This document shows, piece after piece, positions 1 to 6,842 of a stretch of DNA of 13,909 nucleotides. Position numbers and translations under genes: made by a program. The notes under the pieces are model-generated. The model worked only from the letters and a program-made list of their open reading frames with translations, was not told the origin of the DNA and searched no databases. The stretch's first letter is position 1; each line of letters starts with the position of its first letter. This stretch comes from Thermoplasmata archaeon (GTDB lineage: Archaea > Thermoplasmatota > Thermoplasmata > UBA184), in contig JASHUP010000032.1 in NCBI GenBank assembly GCA_030039915.1, positions 1-13,909 of the forward strand, given 5' to 3'.

Positions 1-260
1 ACCGTGCCCTGCTTCGGCTCGTGGCGGCCCGGCTCGAAGCGGCGAACCTCGCGATCCGGATCCGGATCGAACAGGGGGGGGAAGTCTGCGACCCTGCCCA
101 GGAGCGCCGAGTTCTCGCGCGGGCGCGCCGCTGGGCGAACGGGGCGGGCCTCCCTCCGGTGCTGGCGGAGACCATCCTTCGCGCGCTCATCGAGGCGGGC
201 AAGGAACGGGCCGAGACCCCCCGCGACGGCCCGCGACTCTTGGCGGTGATGGGACACTGA
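1..260 (+). CDS. Chorismate mutase (AroQ class), 3' part only
   Basis: The frame is open from base 3, runs through the window edge and stops at TGA 258-260, giving about 85 residues. AroQ-class chorismate mutases are small all-helical enzymes of roughly 90-100 residues that convert chorismate to prephenate for Phe/Tyr synthesis, so only a short N-terminal piece is missing. Visible family features are the helix LLRLVAARLEAANLAIRIR, the turn EVCDPAQERRVL, and the final helix with LAETILRALIEAGKER. The catalytic Arg of the first helix (AARLE) is kept. Two usual active-site positions differ: the Lys of the K-x-K segment is Arg (RIR), and the Arg of the D-x-x-RE motif is Gln (DPAQE). From memory, haloarchaeal chorismate mutases also carry Gln there, so this may be an archaeal variant. 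A GTG at 21 is in frame but would remove the first helix and is not the start. The gene converges with the regulator at 301-975. Confidence 0.72.
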   Translation, partial: RALLRLVAARLEAANLAIRIRIEQGGEVCDPAQERRVLARARRWANGAGLPPVLAETILRALIEAGKERAETPRDGPRLLAVMGH

Positions 261-300
261 TGCGCCTTCACTCTCGCAACGCAAGACCAAACCGGCGAAA

Positions 301-975
301 TCATCCCGGAAGGTGACCGAGGAGGGGTTCCGCGCGAAACCTCTCGCCGGCGATCTTGGCAGTGGCTCGCCGCAGAAGCTCGAGCGTTGTGGATCGGCCC
401 ACGCCGAGCTCCGCGGCCACGCGCCCGAGGGACGACCGGCGCGGGTAGTCGAAGTAGCCCAGCCGCAACGCAGCGCGAACCGCGTTCTCCTGTCGCGCCG
501 TGAGCCCCCAGCGACGCCGGTAAGCGCCCGCGCGAACGAGCGACGCGTGCGCAGCACCGTCGCCGATCGACGCTGAGAGGAGTCGTCGGGCATCGGCGAT
601 CTCCGGGACGAGCACGTTCCAAGAGTTTCCTTCCCGGCCTCCTTCCGGGCCGAGGAAGGGGCAACTGATACAGAAGTCGCCGAGCTCGAAGGCAGCCGCG
701 CAGATCTCCGGCATCGGGGAGGCGACTCGGAGAAGCGCTCGGTCGGGGCCCAAGTTCGATATGCCGAGGTCTCGGAAGGATAGTCGGTCGCGCAGGCGTC
801 GGACGACGGAAGCCAACCCCCCGCCGTGCGTGCGGACCTCGAACAGACGCAAGAGTCGTCGCCGGCCACGGTCGCTGGGTCGACAGGCGAGGAGACGGAA
901 GTCTATCCCTTCGGAACGAAGGGCTTCCGTCACCCAGTCGAGCCCGTCCAGTCCTCCGAGGGCCACCTCCACCAT
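301..975 (-). CDS. HTH_10 (bacterio-opsin activator type) transcriptional regulator with Cys-containing N-terminal domain
   Basis: A 224-residue protein. Residues about 158-212 form the HTH_10 domain (PF04967): LTARQENAVRAAL, then LGYFDYPRR, then a helix-turn-helix (LGRVAAELGVGRSTTLELLRRA). This is the hallmark of archaeal Bat-like regulators and makes it a DNA-binding transcription factor. The N-terminal half (about 1-125) has no PAS or GAF motif I can recognise. Its alternating strand/helix pattern suggests a small ligand-sensing fold, and it carries Cys31, Cys92, Cys102 and Cys105, the last two as CISC. The ATG at 975 was chosen because the open frame upstream (to 1326) is Arg/Pro-rich, overlaps the radical SAM gene and does not look like protein. 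It lies 157 bases downstream of that gene on the same strand and has its own possible promoter at 1095-1101. The stimulus and target genes are unknown. Confidence 0.78.
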   Translation of the reverse strand: MVEVALGGLDGLDWVTEALRSEGIDFRLLACRPSDRGRRRLLRLFEVRTHGGGLASVVRRLRDRLSFRDLGISNLGPDRALLRVASPMPEICAAAFELGDFCISCPFLGPEGGREGNSWNVLVPEIADARRLLSASIGDGAAHASLVRAGAYRRRWGLTARQENAVRAALRLGYFDYPRRSSLGRVAAELGVGRSTTLELLRRATAKIAGERFRAEPLLGHLPG

Positions 976-1094
976 CGGCAGTGGGTCTCGCGCATCCGCC
1001 CTGCTTCGGGCTCGAGGCCGTTGCGGCGACCTCCCCTTCCGGCCAAGTGTCGCGGGCAAGAGTCTCCCTCGTCGCCCCTTTCGGGAAACGACGC

Positions 1095-1101
1095 GTATAT
1101 G
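1095..1101 (-). promoter_or_regulatory. Possible box A (TATA) for the HTH_10 gene
   Basis: Read on the minus strand this is CATATAC, the only TATA-like element in the 157-base gap between the radical SAM stop and the HTH_10 start. It would place transcription start near 1071, giving a leader of about 95 bases, much longer than for the other promoters here. A perfect TGACGTCA palindrome lies at 1122-1129, just upstream. Confidence 0.3.
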
Positions 1102-1132
1102 GGTGCCCCGTCGGGTTCGATTGACGTCAGGT

Positions 1133-2200
1133 CTATGCGACGGGCGTCGCGAACGTCGGCACGTAATCCTCCGCGAGCCGGCCAACGATCGGAATCTTAC
1201 GCCCACACTTCCGGCAACAGTTCTCCGCGTCGAGTCGCCAGGACTGGATGGTAAATCCGAACCTCCGCACGACGATGCTCCCGCACCCGGGGCAGTAGGT
1301 GTGCTCCAAGGGATGGCCCCAGACATTCCCGAGGTAGACGAAGTCGAGCTCTTCCTCCTTCGCGACGTGATGGAGTTTCTCGAGCGTCGCGACGGGGGTC
1401 TCGGGTAGGTCCATCATGTGGTAGTCGGGATGAAACCGGAGGAGGTGGAGGGGGGTCGAAGGGCCGAGTTCGTCTCGAACAAATCGGGCCAGCTTTCGGG
1501 TTGCTTCGACCGACTCGCCCACTTCGGGGACGATGAGGTCGGTCACCTCGACGTGGACGCCCCGTTTCTGGAGGTCCACCGCGGAGGCAAAAATCGGCTC
1601 CGGCCCCTTTGCGGCGACGAACTTTCGGAGGAATCCGGGCTCGCCACTTCCCTTGAAGTCCACGCTCACCGCATCGAGGTGCGGCCCGAGGAGCTCGACG
1701 GCCTCGGGCGTCATGTAGCCGTTGGTCACGAAGTTGGCGAAGAGGCCCGCCTGGTGAGCTTCCCGGATGACGTCGAGCGCGTATTCCGCGAAGATCGAGG
1801 GCTCGTTGTACGTAAAGGTGACGCCACTGCAGCCGTACCGCTGGGCGGCGGTGACGGCCGCGTGCGGGGGCAAGGAACGACCCACGACCTCTCGCTCCTG
1901 GGAGATCTCCGCGTTCTGGCAATACTGGCAGCGCCAATTGCAACCAACCGTGCCGATGGAATAGACCCGGGTTCCCGGATGGAAATGCGAGAGCGGTTTC
2001 TTTTCGACGGGATCGACCTGGACGGCTGAAGCCTTTCCGTACGACAGCAGCACGAGCCGGCCGCCGACGTTCTTGCGAACGAAGCAAAACCCGTGCGAAC
2101 CCTCCGGGATCGTGCAGTACCGTGCACAGGCCGTGCAACGGACCTTCTGTCCCGGAATCGCGTCGAAGAGCGAGGCCGGGTGCCCCACGAGGGCGGCCAT
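1133..2200 (-). CDS. amrS: AmmeMemoRadiSam system radical SAM enzyme (AmrS, PflA-like)
   Basis: A 355-residue radical SAM protein. The [4Fe-4S]/SAM motif CNWRCQYC (Cys87, Cys91, Cys94) is the CxxxCxxC signature. It is preceded by an N-terminal Cys cluster (Cys22, Cys25, Cys29, Cys39) and followed by motifs such as GVTFTYNEPSIFAEYA. The C-terminal zinc-ribbon-like part has Cys303 and Cys306 (CPGCG) and Cys328/329 and Cys332 (CCRKCG). This architecture and length fit AmrS of the AmmeMemoRadiSam group, usually found in genomes with an AMMECR1-domain protein and a Memo-family dioxygenase; the biochemical role of the trio is not settled. Neither partner is in this window. The ATG at 2200 has a GGAG motif (minus strand, 2208-2211) seven bases upstream. 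The gene is divergent from the CCA-adding enzyme, with only 41 bases between the starts. Confidence 0.88.
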   Translation of the reverse strand: MAALVGHPASLFDAIPGQKVRCTACARYCTIPEGSHGFCFVRKNVGGRLVLLSYGKASAVQVDPVEKKPLSHFHPGTRVYSIGTVGCNWRCQYCQNAEISQEREVVGRSLPPHAAVTAAQRYGCSGVTFTYNEPSIFAEYALDVIREAHQAGLFANFVTNGYMTPEAVELLGPHLDAVSVDFKGSGEPGFLRKFVAAKGPEPIFASAVDLQKRGVHVEVTDLIVPEVGESVEATRKLARFVRDELGPSTPLHLLRFHPDYHMMDLPETPVATLEKLHHVAKEEELDFVYLGNVWGHPLEHTYCPGCGSIVVRRFGFTIQSWRLDAENCCRKCGRKIPIVGRLAEDYVPTFATPVA

Positions 2201-2207
2201 GAGCGTA

Positions 2208-2211
2208 CTCC
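2208..2211 (-). promoter_or_regulatory. Shine-Dalgarno motif of amrS
   Basis: GGAG on the minus strand, seven bases before the ATG at 2200. It supports that start. No convincing box A precedes it in the short divergent gap; CCTTATCC near 2238 is weak. Confidence 0.5.
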
Positions 2212-2230
2212 AAGGCTAGAAGGGGCTTCC

Positions 2231-2235
2231 GGAGG
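2231..2235 (+). promoter_or_regulatory. Shine-Dalgarno motif that decides the start of cca
   Basis: GGAGG followed six bases later by GTG at 2242. The alternative ATG at 2305 has no such motif, so this site favours the longer protein. Confidence 0.5.
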
Positions 2236-2241
2236 ATAAGG

Positions 2242-3711
2242 GTGGCCCAGCGCCGGCCCCTCGAGCCGAAGGTTCATCTGGGCGCGCACATCCTCGGGCG
2301 GTGGATGTCGGATTCGGGGGTGAGGTCGGCGCGCTCCGACGCAGCGGACGAGGTCGAACGTGAGGTGAACGCTCGGATCACGCCGTCCGAGGAGTTCCTC
2401 GCTCGGGTTGCGCGCGTCCGAGGAGAACTCGTCGACCGGGTCTCCGCGGCTGCGCGGAGTCGATCGAGTCCCCTCGTTCGCGCTCTCGTCGCGGGCAGTG
2501 CCGCGCGCGCTACGTTCCTCCAGGATCGATTGGACATCGACCTCTTCCTGCTCTTTCCACCGGACCTTCCCCGCGACCGACTTCGGGAGGAAGGTCTCGC
2601 GCTGGGTCGGGCCGTGCTCTCGGAAACCGAAACGCGTTACGCCGAGCACCCGTATCTTCGGGGTAGGTTCGAAGGATTCACCGTGGATGCCGTTCCCGGG
2701 TTCGCCATCACCGACCCTTCTCATCCGCTTTCTCCGGTCGACCGCACACCGTTTCACCAAGAGTACCTCTCCGCGCGGGAGACTCCCGAACTCATCCGTG
2801 AGGTCCGTCTCACCAAGCAGTACCTCCGGTCGCTCGGAGTCTACGGCTCCGAAGCCCGGACGGAGGGCTTCTCTGGGTATCTGGTGGAACTTCTGGTGAT
2901 CCGGTTCGGTTCGTTGCGCAACCTCCTGGCCGCCGCCCGCGAATGGCGGATTCCGGTGCGACTCACCGAAGCCGGCCGCGAGCCGCCGCGCCTTCCGACC
3001 GACGTCGCCTTGGTCCTCGCCGACCCCGTCGACCCTCACCGGAACGTCGCGAGCGCCCTCTCCCGGCGAAACCTTGGTCTGGTCGTCCTCTCGGCCGGTG
3101 CCTACCTCGGGGCCCCCGCCGCGCGCTTCTTCGAGCTTCGGGACCGCCCACTTGTCACCCGGGAGGAGGCGATCGCCCGCGTCCACGCCCGCGGGACGCA
3201 CGTGACCATCGCGGTCCTGCCCCGACCGGACCTGGTCGACGATACGCTCTATCCTCGGGTGCGCAAAGCGGCCCGGGCGGTCGCCGACGAGCTCGGTCGA
3301 TCCGATTTCGTGGTGGTGGGGGAGGCGAGCGCCGTCGACTCCGAGTCGATCGTGATCGCGGTCGAGCTCGCGCACCCGCGGCGCCCGTCCGTCCGGGTCC
3401 AGGATGGGCCCCCCGCGGGGATCGACCGCACGGGACATTTCTTGGAGAAGTGGGGAACGAAGAACGACCAGGTGTTGCAGGGGCCGTACGTCCGACCGGA
3501 CGGAAGCCTCGGTGTCGACACCCACCGACCGGAGCGAGACGCTGAGGCCGTGCTCCGCGCGGTCTTCCCGCGACTCTCGCTCGGAAAGGACGTCACTCCG
3601 AAGGACGGCCGACGGGAGGAAGTGCATCCACTCGCCGACGCGAAGGAGACCCCGGCGCTGCGCCACGCGCTGCAGGAGCTGCTCGCACGACGGCTTCCCT
3701 GGCTGGACTGA
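2242..3711 (+). CDS. cca: CCA-adding tRNA nucleotidyltransferase, archaeal class I
   Basis: A 489-residue protein that adds or repairs the 3'-terminal CCA of tRNAs using CTP and ATP. The nucleotidyltransferase core is clear: VAGSAARATF (Gly85-Ser86), then DIDLFLLFP with metal-binding Asp98 and Asp100, then the third carboxylate Asp149 in VDAVP. The 49-residue spacing from Asp100 to Asp149 matches the archaeal enzyme as I recall it from Archaeoglobus. Other family landmarks are RYAEHPY, DRTPFH, GFSGYLVELL, DPVDPHRNVAS and the C-terminal FLEKWGTKND. It is slightly longer than the usual 440-460 residues, mainly from an N-terminal extension of about 35 residues. The GTG start at 2242 is supported by GGAGG; ATG 2305 would give 468 residues and cannot be excluded. 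It converges with the membrane-protein gene at 3719, only seven bases away. Confidence 0.93.
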   Translation: MAQRRPLEPKVHLGAHILGRWMSDSGVRSARSDAADEVEREVNARITPSEEFLARVARVRGELVDRVSAAARSRSSPLVRALVAGSAARATFLQDRLDIDLFLLFPPDLPRDRLREEGLALGRAVLSETETRYAEHPYLRGRFEGFTVDAVPGFAITDPSHPLSPVDRTPFHQEYLSARETPELIREVRLTKQYLRSLGVYGSEARTEGFSGYLVELLVIRFGSLRNLLAAAREWRIPVRLTEAGREPPRLPTDVALVLADPVDPHRNVASALSRRNLGLVVLSAGAYLGAPAARFFELRDRPLVTREEAIARVHARGTHVTIAVLPRPDLVDDTLYPRVRKAARAVADELGRSDFVVVGEASAVDSESIVIAVELAHPRRPSVRVQDGPPAGIDRTGHFLEKWGTKNDQVLQGPYVRPDGSLGVDTHRPERDAEAVLRAVFPRLSLGKDVTPKDGRREEVHPLADAKETPALRHALQELLARRLPWLD

Positions 3712-3718
3712 AGCTCCC

Positions 3719-4084
3719 CTAGAACGCGTGCGGCGACAGGTTGAGCAGGACGAACCAGATCGCGAGCCACGAAAAGAACTCGAGCGCGAGCAGACCCGCC
3801 CAGTCGCCCTTCGTGTACAGGGAGGATCGCGTGCGGAGCCGGCGGATCAGCAATGGGCTCAGGGCGATCAGGACGAGCCCGACCGAGAACGGAATCCATC
3901 CGTTGAGGCCCGCCACGCTCATCGCCCAGCCGAGGACACCGAGGATCACGGCCAAGATGCCGGCGAGACCGAGGGCGAAGGTCATCTCGAACTCCTTGCT
4001 CACGAAGGCCGATTCATCGAAGACCGGGAACTCGAACGCGGCAGCCTCCTCCTCCTCGAGCTTGCGTCGGACCTTCTTCGCCAT
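3719..4084 (-). CDS. Small three-helix membrane protein, unknown function
   Basis: A 121-residue protein I do not recognise. The N-terminus is highly charged (MAKKVRRKLEEEE) and presumably cytoplasmic. Three hydrophobic stretches follow at about 34-58, 61-81 and 95-117, with a basic loop (RRLRTRSS) between the second and third, consistent with three membrane spans. There is no signal-peptide cleavage site, Cys pair or catalytic motif. It starts three bases after the lipoyl synthase stop, with GGAGG (minus strand, 4092-4096) seven bases before its ATG, so the two are almost certainly cotranslated. It is the last gene of the tbp-led block. Codon use looks like that of its neighbours. Function is unknown; coupling to lipoate metabolism is suggested only by position. 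Confidence 0.78.
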   Translation of the reverse strand: MAKKVRRKLEEEEAAAFEFPVFDESAFVSKEFEMTFALGLAGILAVILGVLGWAMSVAGLNGWIPFSVGLVLIALSPLLIRRLRTRSSLYTKGDWAGLLALEFFSWLAIWFVLLNLSPHAF

Positions 4085-4087
4085 CGT

Positions 4088-4996
4088 CTAGCCTCCGCGG
4101 GCCGCGCGCGCGGACCGGTAGAGCTCCTCCGCCCGGTACGAGCTCCGGACGAGCGGCCCGCAGGCTGCACCGAGAAAGCCGAAGGAGAGGGCAGTTTCCT
4201 GCCAGCGAGCGAACTCCCCGGGGGGAACGAACCGTTGCACCGGTCGGTGCGCGAGCGTGGGTCGGAGGTACTGCCCGAGGGTAAGGAGGTCGACCCCCGC
4301 AGCGCGAAGATCATGGAGCGCGTCCTCTAGCTCGGCGTCGGTCTCACCCAAGCCAAGCATCACCGAGCTTTTCGTCACGAGAGTCGGTAGTCCAAGTCGG
4401 CGAACCGTGCGAAGGACAGCGAGCGACTGGTCGTAATCGGCTCGAGGGTCCCGAACCTCCGCGCTCAGCGAGCGGACCGTCTCCAGGTTGTGGGCGAGCA
4501 CGTCGGGGGGCGACTCGAGGAGGACGGACAGCGATGCCTCGTCGCCCCGGAGGTCGCCGATGAGGAGCTCGACCAGGGTAGCGGGGGATTCGCTCCGAAT
4601 CCGTCGCACGGTTTCGCCGAGGACACTCGCGCCTCCGTCCTCGAGGTCGTCCCGGCAGACCTGCGTTAGGACCACGTAGCGCAGACCCCATCGGCGCACG
4701 GCTTCGGCCACGCGGGCGGGCTCGGTCCCGTCCACGACTCCGCGGGGCCAGTGAGTCGTCACCGCGCAGAACGTGCACCGGCGGGTACATTCCGTTCCGA
4801 GGAGCATGAGGGTCGCGGATCCGGCCGACCAGCACTCGGGAAGATTCGGGCAGCGTGCCTCCCGACAGACCGTGTCGAGCCCGAGCTCGCCCAGAATCCC
4901 CCGGACTTCCGGATAGGCGGCGCCCCGAGGCGGCAGGACCCGGATCCATTCCGGGAGGCGGGCCGGCCGCGACGTGGTCGTGGAGGAAGTCGCCAC
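4088..4996 (-). CDS. lipA: Lipoyl synthase
   Basis: A 302-residue radical SAM enzyme that inserts two sulfurs into protein-bound octanoyl groups, making the lipoyl cofactor of 2-oxoacid dehydrogenases and the glycine cleavage system. Both clusters are present. The auxiliary cluster motif is Cys44-x4-Cys49-x5-Cys55 (CREARCPNLPEC), and the SAM cluster motif is Cys70-x3-Cys74-x2-Cys77 (CTRRCTFC). The C-terminal RSSY (284-287), whose Ser ligates the auxiliary cluster, is also present. RDDLEDGGA, GLGET and LTLGQYLRPT are further family signatures. The start is GTG at 4996, 24 bases after the orc1/cdc6 stop, with no clear Shine-Dalgarno motif. No lipoate ligase or octanoyltransferase and no lipoylated-enzyme gene is in the window, so the acceptor system must be encoded elsewhere. 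Its place in an information-processing operon is unexpected. Confidence 0.95.
   Translation of the reverse strand: MATSSTTTSRPARLPEWIRVLPPRGAAYPEVRGILGELGLDTVCREARCPNLPECWSAGSATLMLLGTECTRRCTFCAVTTHWPRGVVDGTEPARVAEAVRRWGLRYVVLTQVCRDDLEDGGASVLGETVRRIRSESPATLVELLIGDLRGDEASLSVLLESPPDVLAHNLETVRSLSAEVRDPRADYDQSLAVLRTVRRLGLPTLVTKSSVMLGLGETDAELEDALHDLRAAGVDLLTLGQYLRPTLAHRPVQRFVPPGEFARWQETALSFGFLGAACGPLVRSSYRAEELYRSARAARGG
4092..4096 (-). promoter_or_regulatory. Shine-Dalgarno motif inside the end of lipA for the membrane-protein gene
   Basis: GGAGG on the minus strand, seven bases before the ATG at 4084, within the last codons of lipA. It points to translational coupling of the two genes. Confidence 0.5.
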
Positions 4997-5020
4997 GGCC
5001 GTCCGACCCGCGCGACCCCT

Positions 5021-6178
5021 TTAGGCTTTCCTCGACCGGCTCCGACCGAGCCGTTCCTCGAGGAGGGTCGTGAGAAAACTGGCCGGGACCTCGTCCATCG
5101 AAACGCTGTTCGATTCGCCGGTGGATCCGCTCTCGAGCACGACCAAGCCGTCGCGTTCGAGCTCCTTCAGCGTCCTCCAGAAGGTTGTCCGGCTCATCGG
5201 CGGCGCACCGAGTTCCTCCAGGAGGGCCGTGTGCGACGTCCGTAGCTTCTGGCTCACCACGGAGGCGCCCCGTCGCTTCAGGGTGCGCGAGAGGGCGAGC
5301 AGCACGCCGAGCTCGTTCGTCGAGAGCGACTCGAGCTGGGTCTCCGACAACGTGGGAAGGAGCGAGCCCTTCGCGCGGCGCACATGTTCCGCCTCCACCG
5401 AGCTGGCCCCCGCCTCTTCTGCCGCGTGCGCGGCGCCGGAAAGAATCTCGAGCGCGAAACGCGCATCCCCGTTCGGGGCGGCGATTCGGGCGATCTGGTC
5501 GAGGACCTCGCGGTCGACACTGCCCGGCCGAAGGGCGGCCTCGGCCCGAGAGGCGAGGATGTCGACAAGCGCGGTTCGGTCGTACGGCGCGAGCGAAAGC
5601 CGGTGAGTGACCCCGAAGCTCGATCGGCTCGCCGGGTCGAGGAAGGGGAACAGGTCCTCGACGGCCACCAAGATGAGCGAGATCGATCCGAGTTCGACCT
5701 CGCGGGAACGCGAGAGCAGATAGACGAGCTTCGTTTCCTGCCGGACCAGGCTCGACGCTTCGTCCAGGAGCACGAGAAGATGCGCCGGGTTCTTTCGAAC
5801 GCCCTGCTCGAAGACGTCCAGCATCTCCGAGAGCGAATAACCGCGGTCGGGCAGGGAGACCTGGACACTTCGGAGGAGGTCCAGCATGACGGTTCGGTCG
5901 CTCGCCCTCCTCCAGCAGTTGACGTACGCCGACTTGACCGGGAACGCTCCGAGGCGTCCGCCGCGTTCGAGGTCGGAGGCCAATCGACGGACGATCGCGG
6001 TCTTCCCGCTTCCGACGCCGCCGGTGAGCAACAGGTGATACGGGAGCCCCTTCGCGAGGGCATCTCGGTAGCGGCGATGGAGGAGGTCGAGCTCGGCGTC
6101 ACGACGGACGAGCCGCGCGGGGAGATACGAGGGGTCGAGGGTCTCCTCCCGTACCAGGATGGAGGACACGAAGATCAC
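5021..6178 (-). CDS. cdc6: Orc1/Cdc6-type AAA+ replication initiator
   Basis: A 385-residue protein of the archaeal Orc1/Cdc6 family, which binds replication origins and helps load the MCM helicase. It opens with the typical segment LDPSYLPARLVRRDAEL. Walker A is GGVGSGKT (53-60), Walker B is LLVLLDEA (134-141), a sensor-1 region sits near SLILVAVEDLF, and the sensor-2 motif GDARFALEIL is at 237-246. The last roughly 100 residues form a winged-helix DNA-binding domain (SRTTFWRTLKELERDGLV). Length is normal. The start is GTG at 6178; a second GTG three codons in (6169) is an alternative. It begins 31 bases after the tmk stop, with no origin-like repeats or AT-rich stretch next to it. Archaea often have several paralogues, and I cannot tell whether this one is the main origin binder. 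Confidence 0.9.
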   Translation of the reverse strand: MIFVSSILVREETLDPSYLPARLVRRDAELDLLHRRYRDALAKGLPYHLLLTGGVGSGKTAIVRRLASDLERGGRLGAFPVKSAYVNCWRRASDRTVMLDLLRSVQVSLPDRGYSLSEMLDVFEQGVRKNPAHLLVLLDEASSLVRQETKLVYLLSRSREVELGSISLILVAVEDLFPFLDPASRSSFGVTHRLSLAPYDRTALVDILASRAEAALRPGSVDREVLDQIARIAAPNGDARFALEILSGAAHAAEEAGASSVEAEHVRRAKGSLLPTLSETQLESLSTNELGVLLALSRTLKRRGASVVSQKLRTSHTALLEELGAPPMSRTTFWRTLKELERDGLVVLESGSTGESNSVSMDEVPASFLTTLLEERLGRSRSRKA

Positions 6179-6209
6179 CGCCGGGGCGGGGGGACCGGGG
6201 CCGCGCTTA

Positions 6210-6842
6210 TCATCTTCGCCGTCCGCGCCGTCGTCCTCGCGTCGGACGAGCCGAGAGCTTCGTTCGGCTCAGGACGATTCGAACGAGCTCCGCCGTAGGC
6301 GCTCCAGCGTCCAGCACTTCCCAGTCGTGCCTCCGGGCGAGACTCCGATAGGCGCTCGCGACCCGGCGGAGGTTCGCTAACCGCTCGAGCGGACCCCGGT
6401 GCGCGCCGCGGGCTCCGAGCCGGCGGAGCGCTTCGCGCGGGGCGAGATCAAGAAGCACGACTCGATCCGGTGGTCGGGTCGCCGATCGTTGGAGCTGTTC
6501 GAGGCGTCGGCGTTCCCCGCGAGGGAGGGCACTGCCTTGGTACGCCAGGGTGGAGTAGAAGGAGCGGTCCTGCAGAACGACGTCATAGCGGCGGAGGGCC
6601 CGCTCGAGGTCGGGGGCGGCCAAGTGCCGGTCGACCGTGAAGTAGACGGCTCCCGTCCATGAGTCCTCCGCGGCCGCGGACTGGGCGAGGGCCCCGAGCC
6701 GCCGGTCCGTCGGCTCGCGACGGACCCCCACCGAGAGGCCGCGACGGCGCAGTGCCCGCGCGAGCGCGCGCAGGAGGGTGGACTTCCCCACTCCGTCGAT
6801 GCCCTCGAGCGCAACGAGGGTGCCGCGAGTCCGTGCGGTCAC
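6210..6842 (-). CDS. tmk: Thymidylate kinase
   Basis: A 210-residue dTMP kinase that makes dTDP from dTMP and ATP. The P-loop EGIDGVGKST is at residues 13-22. The TMP-binding segment FTVDRHLAAPDLERAL and the motif DRSFYSTLAYQG (92-103) match the family's DR(Y)xxSxxAYQG. LGARGAHRG is in the place of the LID. The start was set at GTG 6842-6840 because it overlaps the TGA of the TatD-like gene as GTGA, with GAGGTG (minus strand, 6847-6852) four bases upstream. An ATG at 6875 would add 11 residues and a 37-base overlap, and is less likely. The C-terminus is an unusual Arg-rich tail (RPTRGRRRGRRR), which may contact nucleic acid or simply reflect high GC. Confidence 0.9.
   Translation of the reverse strand: MTARTRGTLVALEGIDGVGKSTLLRALARALRRRGLSVGVRREPTDRRLGALAQSAAAEDSWTGAVYFTVDRHLAAPDLERALRRYDVVLQDRSFYSTLAYQGSALPRGERRRLEQLQRSATRPPDRVVLLDLAPREALRRLGARGAHRGPLERLANLRRVASAYRSLARRHDWEVLDAGAPTAELVRIVLSRTKLSARPTRGRRRGRRR

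Noticed and set aside
976..1326. N-terminal extension of the HTH_10 protein
   Set aside because: The added 117 residues are Arg/Ser/Pro-rich, would overlap the 3' end of amrS and show no fold-like pattern.
1726..3666. A 646-codon open frame on the minus strand
   Set aside because: It is antisense to cca and part of amrS, is Arg/Pro/Gly-rich with no recognisable motif, and reflects the scarcity of stop codons in GC-rich DNA.
4997..6209. Replication origin next to orc1/cdc6
   Set aside because: The flanking gaps are only 24 and 31 bases, GC-rich, and show no inverted origin-recognition-like repeats or AT-rich unwinding element.
5384..6298. A 304-codon open frame on the plus strand
   Set aside because: It is antisense to orc1/cdc6, whose Walker and sensor motifs are intact.
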